A DNA stretch of 64,000 nt, taken from NCBI GenBank assembly GCA_016839165.1, contig CP069300.1:3410001-3474000 (forward strand), given 5' to 3'. Positions within the stretch are counted from its first letter, which is position 1, and each line of letters opens with the position of its first letter. The DNA is from Bradyrhizobium sp. PSBB068. Lineage in GTDB: Bacteria; Pseudomonadota; Alphaproteobacteria; Rhizobiales; Xanthobacteraceae. A program made the position numbers and the translations under genes. This document shows, in pieces, positions 1 to 9,662 of this stretch. The notes under the pieces are model-generated. The model did not search any database. It saw only the letters and a program-made list of their open reading frames with translations, and was not told where the DNA came from.

Positions 1-503
1 AAATGGCGACCGCGCTTGCCAACCAGTTGCGTCGTCTCGAGGCGATCCGTGAGGCGGCGAACCGGCTGATGAACCGGCCGCAGTTCCAGCGCGATATCTT
101 CCCGCGCGGCAATCCGGAATCGATCGCCGAGATCAAGCATCCGAAGTTCACCGCGACGCTGTACGACCTGCTGTCGGCCTATGCCACGCAGCGCGCGTCG
201 CGGGTGCTGACGTCGGTGCATCTGGCCAAGCGGACGGTGTGGTCGCTTGCGGAAGCGCGCGCCTCGCTGGAGCGGCTGGTCGGCATCGCCGAGGACTGGA
301 GCTGCCTCGACGAGTACCTGATGAGCTACGTCGCCGATCCCACCCAGAAGGCGACGGTGTTCGCATCGAGCTTCGCCGCCGCCCTCGAACTGGTTCGCGA
401 GGGTGAGATGGAAATCAACCAGAAGCAGGCGTTCGCGCCGATCTATTTCCGAAAGCGTCCAGCGCAAGCCGCAATGGCTGCGCCCGACCTGTCGGTTGAG
501 TAA
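1..503 (+). CDS. scpA: Segregation and condensation protein A, C-terminal part (5' end outside window)
   Basis: The kleisin-like subunit of the SMC-ScpA-ScpB condensin that compacts and segregates the chromosome. Only the last ~166 codons are here; the frame is open to the left edge and the first ATG at base 3 is internal. Visible are the stretch around 'RDIFPRGNPE' and the C-terminal winged-helix half that binds the SMC head, ending in 'EINQKQAFAPIYFR', a typical ScpA ending. scpB starts 22 nt after the stop, the usual scpAB arrangement, which supports the call. The true start and N-terminal helices lie outside the window. Confidence 0.9.
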   Translation, partial: MATALANQLRRLEAIREAANRLMNRPQFQRDIFPRGNPESIAEIKHPKFTATLYDLLSAYATQRASRVLTSVHLAKRTVWSLAEARASLERLVGIAEDWSCLDEYLMSYVADPTQKATVFASSFAAALELVREGEMEINQKQAFAPIYFRKRPAQAAMAAPDLSVE

Positions 504-525
504 GTGGAAGAAGGAGAGCAGGCCG

Positions 526-1446
526 ATGGCAAGCTTGGCGGAAGTGCGCAGAGACGAGCCCGAGGAGGAGGTTTCTCCGATGGATCATCCGGTGGCGCGG
601 CCTGAGGAATTGCGGCTCCTTGAAGCCCTGTTGTTCGCATCGGCCGAGCCGATCGATCAGGCAACGCTGGCCAAGCGCATGCCTGACGGCGTCGACATCA
701 AGCAGGCGCTGGCACAGTTGCAGGCGGAATATGCGCCGCGCGGCGTCAACCTGGTGAAGGTGGCGAACAAGTGGACGTTCCGTACCGCGGGCGATCTGTC
801 GTGGCTGATGACGCGCGAGAGCACCGAGACCCGCAAGCTGTCGCGCGCGGCGATCGAGGTGCTGGCGATCATCGCCTACCACCAGCCGGTGACCCGCGCC
901 GAGATCGAAGAGATTCGCGGCGTGGTGACGTCGAAGGGAACCATCGACGTGCTGCTGGAAACCGGCTGGATTCGCCCGCGCGGCCGCCGCAAGACGCCGG
1001 GCCGGCCGCTGACCTTCGGAACCACCGACGGCTTCCTGTCGCAGTTCAGCCTGGAAGCGCTCGGCGACCTGCCGGGGCTCGAGGAACTCAAGGGCACCGG
1101 CCTGCTCGATTCGCGGCTGCCGACCGGATTCTCCGTTCCGTCGCCATCTGACGATGCGACGCTGCGCGAGGATGAGGAGCCGCTCGAGCCCGGCGATACA
1201 CTGGAACTGCTGTTGGCCCCGGCCGTCGAGCCGGAGGCCAAGGAACCGACGGCTGAGGTCGAGGCCGAAACCGAGGCCGCTACCGAGGTTGAAGCGACGG
1301 CCGAGACCGAAGCCGAGGTGGTCAGTGAGGCAGAGGCAGGCGAGCTTGACACTGCCGAGCCCGATGCCGATGAACCCGACGCCGACGAGCCGGACGATCG
1401 CGCTGACGACGCGGGCGATCACGACGGCGCCGAGAAGGGCGAATAG
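526..1446 (+). CDS. scpB: Segregation and condensation protein B
   Basis: ScpB dimer of winged-helix domains that binds ScpA in the SMC condensin complex. Residues ~25-200 hold the conserved core ('LRLLEALLFASAEPI', 'LAIIAYHQPVTRAEIEEIRG', 'GRPLTFGTT'). The start at 526 is chosen because AAGGAG lies 9-10 nt upstream; an in-frame ATG at 580, also behind an AGGAGGAG, would give a protein 18 residues shorter and is a real alternative. After ~residue 210 the protein continues as a ~95-residue low-complexity acidic tail of Glu/Ala/Asp-rich repeats ('DADEPDADEPDD'), longer than in most ScpB proteins but seen in rhizobial relatives. Cotranscribed with scpA; tatA follows 147 nt later. Confidence 0.95.
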   Translation: MASLAEVRRDEPEEEVSPMDHPVARPEELRLLEALLFASAEPIDQATLAKRMPDGVDIKQALAQLQAEYAPRGVNLVKVANKWTFRTAGDLSWLMTRESTETRKLSRAAIEVLAIIAYHQPVTRAEIEEIRGVVTSKGTIDVLLETGWIRPRGRRKTPGRPLTFGTTDGFLSQFSLEALGDLPGLEELKGTGLLDSRLPTGFSVPSPSDDATLREDEEPLEPGDTLELLLAPAVEPEAKEPTAEVEAETEAATEVEATAETEAEVVSEAEAGELDTAEPDADEPDADEPDDRADDAGDHDGAEKGE

Positions 1447-1593
1447 GGCGGAATATTCCCGGTTAAGCCTAGCAATATTACGTAGCCGCGACAGCGATTT
1501 GCCGCGGCAGAGGTCCTTGTTTTTGACACCCCGCGGGCCTAACTTCCGGCCATGTTCAGGCCGGTCCGCCGGCCATTTCTGGAGGGTTGCAGG

Positions 1594-1827
1594 ATGGGTT
1601 CGCTTAGCATTTGGCACTGGATCGTCGTGATCGCAGTGGTCCTGCTGCTGTTCGGACGCGGCAAGATTTCGGACCTGATGGGTGACGTCGCCCAGGGCAT
1701 CAAGGCCTTCAAGAAGGGCATGCAGGACGACGACAAGGTCGCAGACAAGACCGAGCCCACCAAGGCGATCGATCACAATGCGGCGCCGTCGGCAGCGCGC
1801 CAGGACGTCGGCAGCAAGGCCGTCTAA
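1594..1827 (+). CDS. tatA: Sec-independent (Tat) translocase subunit TatA
   Basis: Pore-forming subunit of the twin-arginine translocase, which moves folded proteins across the inner membrane. The 77-residue product starts '[23 protein letters not shown]': one N-terminal membrane segment, the FGxGK hinge, then the amphipathic helix '[14 protein letters not shown]' and a short polar tail, which is the full TatA plan. The start at 1594 is preferred over an in-frame ATG at 1552 because GGAGGG lies 8 nt upstream and the shorter protein has the family's N-terminus. tatB follows 161 nt later, then tatC. A likely local client with a Tat-type signal is the FAH-family protein at 26658-27473. Confidence 0.95.
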   Translation: MGSLSIWHWIVVIAVVLLLFGRGKISDLMGDVAQGIKAFKKGMQDDDKVADKTEPTKAIDHNAAPSAARQDVGSKAV

Positions 1828-1988
1828 GGCGCTTGTACTGACGTGTATTTTCGACGTTTTTCTTCGCGCGAAACGGTGACGCCGTCGCACAGACGCGCTA
1901 TGGACGCCGATTGAGAAAAGGCGCCGGCGGCCCCACATCCTGTTGGGAGCGATGGGGCCGATGGCGGCGCGCTTAGGCGGAACAATTC

Positions 1989-2510
1989 ATGTTCGATATC
2001 GGGTGGAGTGAACTGGTCGTCATCGCGGTCGTCGCGCTGATCGCCATCGGCCCGAAAGAACTTCCGGGCGTGCTGCGCATGGTCGGACAATGGATGGGCA
2101 AGGCGCGCAAGATGGCCGCCGAATTCCAGGGCCAGTTCCAGGAAGCCATGCGCGAGGCCGAGATGGCCGACCTCAAGAAGAGTTTTGATGAGGTCAGGGA
2201 AGCCGCAACCGGCATCACCAGCGGCAACATCATGACCTCGCTGCAGAAGGACGTCACCGACGCCCTGCAGATCGACAAGCCGGTCGATGCGCAGGTCGCT
2301 TCCGCAATCGACGCACCGGTGACGTCAAGCGACGCACCGGTGACGCCCACAACGCCGGCCGAGCCGACGCCGGAAACCTTCGTCGAGGCCGAGACGCACG
2401 CGGCCGCCGGCGAACCGCTCGCGATCACCAATGAAGTGAAGCCCGAGCCTGCGCCGCACGACGTCACCCCGGCACAGCCCGACGTGCTCAAGGACGCGAG
2501 GGCGTCATGA
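1989..2510 (+). CDS. tatB: Sec-independent (Tat) translocase subunit TatB
   Basis: TatB forms the substrate-receptor complex with TatC. The 173-residue protein begins '[26 protein letters not shown]', the diagnostic TatB N-terminus with the membrane helix and the GPKELP hinge, followed by a long amphipathic helix (~20-80) and a Thr/Pro/Ala-rich tail of low complexity that includes a direct repeat ('[14 protein letters not shown]'). The 4-nt overlap ATGA with tatC (2507-2510) implies translational coupling. Confidence 0.95.
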   Translation: MFDIGWSELVVIAVVALIAIGPKELPGVLRMVGQWMGKARKMAAEFQGQFQEAMREAEMADLKKSFDEVREAATGITSGNIMTSLQKDVTDALQIDKPVDAQVASAIDAPVTSSDAPVTPTTPAEPTPETFVEAETHAAAGEPLAITNEVKPEPAPHDVTPAQPDVLKDARAS

Positions 2511-3307
2511 GCGCCGAAGACATCGAGGCCTCCAAGGCCCCCTTGATGGATCACCTGATCGAGCTGCGCTCGCGGCTGATCAAGGCGCTGCTCGGCTTTG
2601 CCGTGGCCTTCATCATCTGCTTCTTCTTTGCCAAGCAGATTTTCAATGTCCTGGTCTGGCCGTTCATCTGGGTGGCGGGACCGGAGAATTCGAAATTCAT
2701 CTACACGGCGCTGCTGGAGTATTTTCTCACCCAGCTCAAGCTCGCAATGTTCGGGGCCGCCTTCATCTCGTTCCCGATCGTCGCCGGACAGGTCTACATG
2801 TTCGTGGCGCCTGGGCTCTACAAGCACGAGCGCAATGCCTTCCTGCCGTATCTGATCGCCACGCCGATTTTCTTCGTGATGGGCGCGATGCTGGTCTACT
2901 TCGTGGTTTTCCCGATGTTGACGCGTTTTTCGCTCGGCATGCAGCAGACCGCCGGCGCGGAGACCGCGCAGATCCAGCTGCTGCCCAAGGTCGGCGAGTA
3001 TCTCTCGCTGATGATGTCGCTGATCTTCGCCTTCGGGATCGCCTTCCAGCTTCCGGTGATCCTGACCTTGCTCGGTCGCATCGGCATCGTCACCTCGAAG
3101 ATGCTGAAGGAGAAGCGGCGCTACTTCATCGTGATCGCGTTCATCATCGCTGCGGTGCTGACGCCGCCCGACGTGTTGAGCCAGGCCTCGCTGGCGATCC
3201 CGCTGCTCGCGCTCTATGAGGGCGCCATCGTCGCGGTCCGGATCGTGGAGAAGAAGGCAGCGACCACCTCGTCGACTGCGCCGTCGGCGACCAACCCCGC
3301 CGAGTAG
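2507..3307 (+). CDS. tatC: Sec-independent (Tat) translocase subunit TatC
   Basis: Polytopic core of the Tat receptor that reads the twin-arginine signal. 266 residues with six predicted membrane segments. The N-terminal cytoplasmic motif '[17 protein letters not shown]' (E at ~18 and R at ~20-22) and the loop '[16 protein letters not shown]' are TatC signatures. The C-terminus ends in a short Ala/Thr/Ser-rich tail. Last gene of tatABC; a palindromic repeat follows before serS. Confidence 0.97.
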   Translation: MSAEDIEASKAPLMDHLIELRSRLIKALLGFAVAFIICFFFAKQIFNVLVWPFIWVAGPENSKFIYTALLEYFLTQLKLAMFGAAFISFPIVAGQVYMFVAPGLYKHERNAFLPYLIATPIFFVMGAMLVYFVVFPMLTRFSLGMQQTAGAETAQIQLLPKVGEYLSLMMSLIFAFGIAFQLPVILTLLGRIGIVTSKMLKEKRRYFIVIAFIIAAVLTPPDVLSQASLAIPLLALYEGAIVAVRIVEKKAATTSSTAPSATNPAE

Positions 3308-3330
3308 GGCGGTTCAGGCCGCACATCCGC

Positions 3331-4842
<1,512 letters not shown>

Positions 4843-4858
4843 AGCGAGGGCCAGTGCG

Positions 4859-5746
4859 ATGCCGCTCCACCGTGACATCCACTGGCTTGGTCGACAATGG
4901 GCCGTCACCGGCCATGGTCTGCAACTGATCAATCAGAAGCAGATGGGCTACTACGACATCGAGGCCGCGCGCTTGTGGGAAGCCCGCGTCAGCGAGGTGC
5001 AATCGAAGGCGTGGATCGACCGGCCCGACTTCGACAAGGCGCTGGAGATCGCGCGCGGCAAATTCGCCCAATTGGCGCCGGCCGATTGGCCGCCGCCGGC
5101 AGCGGTTGCCGCACCGCCGTCTCCGGTCCGTCCGGCGGCGCCGCGCACTCACCTTGACGCAGCGTCGGTGCCCTCGATCGAGGAATTGCTGGCGCGGCTG
5201 AAATCGAAATCGGCTGCGCCGCCGCCGGTCGCTGGGCCGGCCGAGGTGGCACCCGCGCCGCCGCAGCAACCTGTGTCGCCCAAGCTTGAAACGACCAGGC
5301 CTGACACGCGCATGCCTGAGACGCCGACGCTTGAGCCTCGCAATGTCGAACCCGTCGGATCCGAGCCCCTCAAATCGGAGCTTCCGAAGCCGCCCCGGCC
5401 TGAAGCGCGCAGGGTCGAAACGCCCAAGGTTGAAGCTGAACCCGCCGAAGCTGAACCTGCCAAGACGGAGCCTGCCTACGCTGAGCCTGCGCAACGGGAG
5501 GCTCCCAAGCTTGAATCTCCGGAGCCCGAGCCGGTCAGGCCAGAAGCTCTCAAGGGCGATCTGCCTCAGGCGCCGGCGAGAAAGCTTGAGCTGCCGCCGC
5601 TGGTACCCGTGATAAAGAGCATTCGGAAGCCGGCCTGGCCGGTATTCGACCGCAAGATTGCCGGCAGCGGCAAGTTTCTGCAGCCGTGGCGCGTGACGTC
5701 GGCGAGTTGGCGCGGGCCTTCGTCGGGTTTGCCTCGGCGGCCCTAG
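4859..5746 (+). CDS. Hypothetical protein with Pro/Glu-rich repeat region
   Basis: Not a recognised family. The 295-residue product has three parts: an N-terminal region of ~75 residues ('MPLHRDIHWLGRQWAVTGHG', 'QMGYYDIEAARLWEARV') that looks like a folded domain; a middle of ~170 residues of degenerate repeats of the type xxEPxxxExPKxE, rich in Pro, Glu and Ala; and a basic C-terminal ~45 residues ('RKPAWPVFDRKIAGSGKFLQ'). No signal peptide or membrane segment. The start at 4859 is chosen because the upstream codons are inside serS in another frame and this ATG is 17 nt after the serS stop, so it is probably cotranscribed. The repeat length is likely variable among strains. Confidence 0.75.
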   Translation: MPLHRDIHWLGRQWAVTGHGLQLINQKQMGYYDIEAARLWEARVSEVQSKAWIDRPDFDKALEIARGKFAQLAPADWPPPAAVAAPPSPVRPAAPRTHLDAASVPSIEELLARLKSKSAAPPPVAGPAEVAPAPPQQPVSPKLETTRPDTRMPETPTLEPRNVEPVGSEPLKSELPKPPRPEARRVETPKVEAEPAEAEPAKTEPAYAEPAQREAPKLESPEPEPVRPEALKGDLPQAPARKLELPPLVPVIKSIRKPAWPVFDRKIAGSGKFLQPWRVTSASWRGPSSGLPRRP

Positions 5747-5825
5747 CCGGTTAAGACGGCAGTCAACGCAAGAAGCCGCAACTCAAGAAACCGGCGTCGA
5801 ATCAGAACAAGAGGCACTTTGACGG

Positions 5826-6593
5826 ATGCGAATTCTCTGCACCAATGATGACGGCATCAACGCTCCGGGCTTGAAAGTCATTGAGCAGATCGCACGTGCC
5901 CTGTCCGACGACGTCTGGATCGTTGCCCCCGAGCTCGATCAATCCGGCGTTTCCCACTCGTTGTCGCTCAACGATCCGTTGCGGCTGCGCGAAGTCAGCC
6001 CGCGCCATTTCGCGGTGCGTGGCACGCCGACCGATTGCGTCATCATGGGCGCGCGTCACATCCTCGGTGACAAGCTGCCCGATCTCGTGCTGAGCGGCGT
6101 CAACAAGGGCCGCAACGTCGCCGAGGACGTGGTCTATTCCGGCACCATCGCCGGCGCGCTGGAAGGCACCATCCTGGGTTTTCCGTCATTCGCGTTGTCG
6201 CAGGAATTCTCGATCGAGACGCGCAACGCGCCGCTGTGGGACACCGGGCTGAAGTTCGGACCCGACATCATCCGCAAGGTGATCGGCGCCGGCGTGCCCA
6301 GGAACACGGTGATCAACGTCAACTTCCCGTCCTGCATGCCTGATGATGTCAAGGGCATCCGGATCACGCGGCAGGGCAAGCGCAATCAGGGCTTTCTGAA
6401 GATCGATCGCCGTCACGACGGACGCGGCAATCCATATTTCTGGATCGGCTTCGAGCGCGCCGCGATGATGGATACGCCGGCCGAGGGCACCGACCTTGCC
6501 GCGCTTGCTGCGCGCTACGTTTCGGTGACGCCGTTGCGGCTCGATCGCACCGATGAGGTGTTTTCGGAAACGCTGGTCGATACGCTGAAGTGA
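5826..6593 (+). CDS. surE: 5'/3'-nucleotidase SurE
   Basis: Metal-dependent phosphatase that dephosphorylates nucleoside 5'- and 3'-monophosphates. 255 residues, family length. Metal ligands D8 and D9 lie in '[15 protein letters not shown]', the conserved Ser in '[12 protein letters not shown]' and the Asn in '[19 protein letters not shown]'. Forms the first gene of a surE-pcm-nlpD-like cluster, though a minus-strand receiver gene is inserted between surE and pcm here. Confidence 0.96.
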   Translation: MRILCTNDDGINAPGLKVIEQIARALSDDVWIVAPELDQSGVSHSLSLNDPLRLREVSPRHFAVRGTPTDCVIMGARHILGDKLPDLVLSGVNKGRNVAEDVVYSGTIAGALEGTILGFPSFALSQEFSIETRNAPLWDTGLKFGPDIIRKVIGAGVPRNTVINVNFPSCMPDDVKGIRITRQGKRNQGFLKIDRRHDGRGNPYFWIGFERAAMMDTPAEGTDLAALAARYVSVTPLRLDRTDEVFSETLVDTLK

Positions 6594-6602
6594 TCTCGTG
6601 AC

Positions 6603-6980
6603 CTAGACCGGCGCGCTGCGCATCGCGCTGGAGATCGCCTGGGCCAGTGTTTCCAGCTGGAAGGGCTTTTGCAGCGCCGGCCGGTCGCGATATTCCGGGG
6701 GCAGGCCGGATGAGCCGTAGCCGGTCGCGAAGATAAACGGGCGGTTGCGGGCGTTGATCAACTCGGCGACCGGCGTGATGACCTTGCCATTGACGTTGAC
6801 GTCGAGGATCGCGAGGTCGAATTCGGTCGATTGCGCGAGCTTGACCGCCTCGCCGATTTCGCCGGCCTCGGCCGCGACACTATGGCCGAGCTCTTCCAGC
6901 ATATCGGCGACCATCATCCGGATCATGACCTCGTCCTCCACGAGGAAAACTGAACAGCCCGCCGGCCGTATCGCTGTCAT
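6603..6980 (-). CDS. Single-domain response regulator (receiver only)
   Basis: A 125-residue stand-alone CheY-like receiver. Phosphoacceptor D60 ('LAILDVNVNG'), acidic pair E15-D16 ('LVEDE'), T86 ('FATGYG') and K105 ('LQKPF') are all present, so it should be phosphorylated. No output domain and no histidine kinase nearby. The FATGYG motif places it near the FAT-GUY type receivers that often link to HWE/HisKA2 kinases and the alphaproteobacterial general stress response; that link is inference. AAGGA lies 8 nt before the ATG. A possible EcfG-type promoter sits 50-85 bp upstream (see 7041-7065). Confidence 0.85.
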   Translation of the reverse strand: MTAIRPAGCSVFLVEDEVMIRMMVADMLEELGHSVAAEAGEIGEAVKLAQSTEFDLAILDVNVNGKVITPVAELINARNRPFIFATGYGSSGLPPEYRDRPALQKPFQLETLAQAISSAMRSAPV

Positions 6981-7350
6981 GATGGAATCCTTGCCCGTCC
7001 CTGAAATAGGCTCGCAAATAACACTACAGGGCGCAATGCAAACGTTTGAGGATTAGTCGGTTTCCGGCACGCGCCGCTGCGTCGCCTGATCGTCCTGACT
7101 GACTCGTTGCGCGAGATTCGTCCAGACTTTGGGCGGGGACAACGGCTCAACCGCCGCCCGCGCATCGTGGTGCTATCAGCGCGTCGCTACCGATTATATG
7201 GGAAGCTTGCGGATCGGCGCCAAGACGAATCGGAGCGCCGGTTCCTGACCGGGAACAAAAGGTGACGGGAAATTTTTCCTTAACGCGGTATTTCGGAATT
7301 CAATGTCATCTAGCAGGAGCAAGATTCCGCGCTGCTGCCCAGAGACGCTG
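6981..7350. other. Intergenic region between receiver gene and pcm
   Basis: About 370 bp between divergent genes. It holds the candidate EcfG-type promoter for the receiver (7041-7065) and must hold the pcm promoter. No further gene, RNA or repeat was recognised. Confidence 0.5.
7041..7065 (-). promoter_or_regulatory. Candidate EcfG-type (general stress) promoter of the receiver gene
   Basis: Read on the minus strand this is GGAAA-N16-CGTT, one base off the GGAAC-N16/17-CGTT consensus of the alphaproteobacterial stress sigma factor. It would place the transcript start about 50 nt upstream of the receiver ATG. Sequence match only. Confidence 0.35.
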
Positions 7351-8007
7351 ATGAACATGGCCCTGAAGCCCGACCCCACCGAGAAGATGATGTTTCAGCT
7401 CACCCTACGGCGGCGAGGGGTCAGCGATCAGGCGGTGCTGCGTACCATGGAGGAGGTGCCGCGCGAGATGTTCGTCGATCCGCGCGATCGCAACGAGGCC
7501 TATCGCGACAGCGCGCTTGCGATCGCCTGCGGGCAGACCATCAGCCAACCCTTCGTCGTGGCCTACATGACCGAGCAGCTGCAGTTGCAGAAGGACCACC
7601 GCGTGCTCGAGATCGGCACCGGCTCCGGGTATCAGGCGGCGGTCCTGTCCCGGCTCTGCAAGCAGGTGCTGACCATCGAGCGCTACCGGACACTGGCGGA
7701 TAGCGCGCGCGAGCGCCTTGAAAAGCTCGGCTATTACAACATCGAGGTGCTGCTCGGCGACGGCTTCGACGTTCCCCCGGGCGCGGGCGATTTCGACCGC
7801 ATCATCATAACCGCGGCAATGGAGCAGATCCCGGAGAAGCTGCTGGAGCGGCTCGATCCGGGCGGCATCCTGATCGCCCCGGTCGGGCCGCATCAAGGCA
7901 CCCAGACCCTGATCCGCGTGGTGCGGACCGAGAACGGCTTCGATCGCAAGGAGCTGGTCGACGTCCGCTTTGTGCCGGCGCTGCCGGGAATCGCGCGCGA
8001 ATTGTGA
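7351..8007 (+). CDS. pcm: Protein-L-isoaspartate O-methyltransferase
   Basis: SAM-dependent enzyme that methylates L-isoaspartyl residues in aged proteins so they can be repaired. The 218-residue product has the Rossmann motif I '[15 protein letters not shown]' and the PCMT hallmark '[15 protein letters not shown]' just before it; motif '[10 protein letters not shown]' follows. ATGs at 7351 and 7357 are both possible, and a longer in-frame extension to 7303 exists but its composition is unlike coding sequence. Lies upstream of the NlpD-like gene, echoing the surE-pcm-nlpD order of gammaproteobacteria. Confidence 0.93.
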   Translation: MNMALKPDPTEKMMFQLTLRRRGVSDQAVLRTMEEVPREMFVDPRDRNEAYRDSALAIACGQTISQPFVVAYMTEQLQLQKDHRVLEIGTGSGYQAAVLSRLCKQVLTIERYRTLADSARERLEKLGYYNIEVLLGDGFDVPPGAGDFDRIIITAAMEQIPEKLLERLDPGGILIAPVGPHQGTQTLIRVVRTENGFDRKELVDVRFVPALPGIAREL

Positions 8008-8117
8008 ATTCGGCGATTTGCTGCTTGGCACCAACGCCTTATTCGCAGGGTTAAGCGGTTATTTACTCGCGACGTGTTTACTCAAAACAGTCTTTTGTTG
8101 CGTACGAGTGAGTAACC

Positions 8118-9482
8118 ATGTCTGGGGTAGTTGAGTTGCTTCGCTCGCGTCGCGTACCGCAGGTTGCGGTGCTGGCGCTGATGTCCATGGCTTTTGCCGG
8201 TTGCAGCGCCGATATGTCGTCGCGCTTCTCGCAAAACTCCTATTCACAAAATCCGTTTGCGTTCGATCCGCAGCCGACCGGCACTGTGCAGCAGGCGCCG
8301 CGCGAACTGCCGCAATACGCGCGGCCGCGGACCCAACCGCAATATTCGCAGTATCAGTCGCAGCCGTTGCCGCCGCCCGTTGCGGCGCCGCAATCCTATC
8401 CGGTCGCCGGAGGCGGCGTCTCCGGCGGAGGCCGTGGGCTTTCGTCCTACACCCCGCCGCCTGCACGCCCGCAGATCGAAGCCACCGGAAGCGTGCCGCA
8501 TTCGGTCGCCGCAGCGCATGGCGGCACCACCATCATCGTCGGCACCAGCGACACGCTCGACGTCCTTGCGCGCCGCTACAATGTCTCGACCGCCGAGATC
8601 CTGCGTGCCAACGGCTACAAGGGACCGCGCGCGCTGTCGCCCGGCCAGCAGCTGATCATTCCGCGTCCAGGAGCGGTTGCCGCGGCACCTGCAATGGCCG
8701 CGCCTGCCACGCGGCCCGTCGCGGTGGCGGCCGCGCCTGCCGGCGTCCACTATGTCAATCGCGGCGATACGCTGCACAGCATCGCGCGCCAGCACCATAT
8801 CCCGGTGGCCGAGCTCGCCCGTGCCAACAACCTCGATCAGTCGGCCAGGCTCGGCCTCGGCATGAAGCTCGTGGTGCCCGGCGCCAAGACCGCGATGGCG
8901 GCTCCCGCGCCGGTTGCGCAACCTATTGCCGCTGCACCGGTGGCTACGGCGGTTCCGGCCCCGGCCGTGGCCGCCCCGCGGGTGGTCGCCAGTGCGTTGC
9001 CGCAGCAGAGTGCCCGGCTGGTTCAGCCGACCGCCAGTGTCGAGCAGCCCGCAGCCGTCGCGGAGACGCCGGCGGCCAAGCCGGCCGAGACCACCAGTGC
9101 GCTGCCGACCTTCCGCTGGCCGGTGCGCGGCAAGGTGATCACCGCCTATGGCTCGAAGACCAACGGCAAGGTCAACGATGGCATCAACGTCGCGGTGCCC
9201 GAGGGCACGCCGGTGAAGGCCGCCGAAGACGGCGTCGTCGCCTATTCGGGCAACGAACTGAAGGGGTACGGCAACCTCGTGCTGGTTCGCCATTCCAATG
9301 GCTACGTCACCGCCTACGCCCATGCGAGCGAGGTCCTGGTCAAGCGCGGCGACACCATCAAGCGCGGTCAGGTAATCGCCAAGTCGGGCCAGACCGGCGA
9401 GGCCGGCTCGCCGCAGCTCCATTTCGAAATTCGCAAGGGATCGTCTCCGGTCGATCCGCTCCAGTTCCTCAACGGCGCGTAA
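8118..9482 (+). CDS. nlpD: NlpD/DipM-like lipoprotein: two LysM domains and a degenerate LytM (M23) domain
   Basis: 454 residues. N-terminal signal ending in a lipobox-like 'AFAGC' (Cys 29), a Gln/Pro/Ser-rich linker, LysM 1 at ~134-178 ('VGTSDTLDVLARRYNVS'), LysM 2 at ~212-257 ('VNRGDTLHSIARQHHIP') and an M23 fold at ~345-450. The zinc ligands of active LytM enzymes (HxGID and HxH) read 'NDGIN' and 'QLHFE', so two or three ligands are missing, the same pattern as E. coli NlpD. The inference is a non-catalytic activator of cell-wall amidases acting in septal peptidoglycan splitting, anchored in the outer membrane. Position after pcm supports NlpD. Symbol is by analogy. Confidence 0.85.
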   Translation: MSGVVELLRSRRVPQVAVLALMSMAFAGCSADMSSRFSQNSYSQNPFAFDPQPTGTVQQAPRELPQYARPRTQPQYSQYQSQPLPPPVAAPQSYPVAGGGVSGGGRGLSSYTPPPARPQIEATGSVPHSVAAAHGGTTIIVGTSDTLDVLARRYNVSTAEILRANGYKGPRALSPGQQLIIPRPGAVAAAPAMAAPATRPVAVAAAPAGVHYVNRGDTLHSIARQHHIPVAELARANNLDQSARLGLGMKLVVPGAKTAMAAPAPVAQPIAAAPVATAVPAPAVAAPRVVASALPQQSARLVQPTASVEQPAAVAETPAAKPAETTSALPTFRWPVRGKVITAYGSKTNGKVNDGINVAVPEGTPVKAAEDGVVAYSGNELKGYGNLVLVRHSNGYVTAYAHASEVLVKRGDTIKRGQVIAKSGQTGEAGSPQLHFEIRKGSSPVDPLQFLNGA

Positions 9483-9520
9483 GCGACGCGCCGGGACTTC
9501 CAAGTCTCACAACAAAGACA

Positions 9521-9556
9521 ACGGGGGAAGCGCAAGCTTCCCCCGTTTTGTTTTGG
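9521..9556 (+). terminator. Rho-independent terminator of the nlpD-like gene
   Basis: Stem GGGGAAGC/GCTTCCCC with loop GCAA, followed by GTTTTGTTTT, 40 nt after the stop codon. One extra G forms a bulge in the lower stem. Confidence 0.85.
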
Positions 9557-9559
9557 GCT

Positions 9560-9609
9560 AAAGCATGATCCGGAAAAGTGCGAAGCGGTTTTCCGAAAAG
9601 ATCATGCTC
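9560..9609. repeat. Bradyrhizobium-type palindromic repeat (GCATGATCCGGAAAA family)
   Basis: Inverted arms AGCATGATC and GATCATGCT enclose a second pair CGGAAAA/TTTTCCG. This sequence is a very common dispersed intergenic palindrome in Bradyrhizobium and relatives and supports that origin of the window. Confidence 0.8.
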
Positions 9610-9619
9610 AAACAAGGAG

Positions 9620-9662
9620 CTAAAGCGCGATGACGATTCAACCCAATCTCATCGCGCTTTAG
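9620..9662. repeat. Second palindrome, abutting the porin stop codon
   Basis: Arms CTAAAGCGCGATGA and TCATCGCGCTTTAG form a perfect 14-bp stem with a 15-nt loop. It overlaps the stop codon of the minus-strand porin gene, so it could serve as that gene's 3' hairpin. The same family often follows the GCATGATC palindrome directly, as here. Confidence 0.75.

Noticed and set aside
415..1938. Long minus-strand frame (over 500 codons) opposite scpB and tatA
   Set aside because: Mirror of a GC-rich coding region; Arg/His/Leu-rich composition, no ribosome site, overlaps well supported genes.
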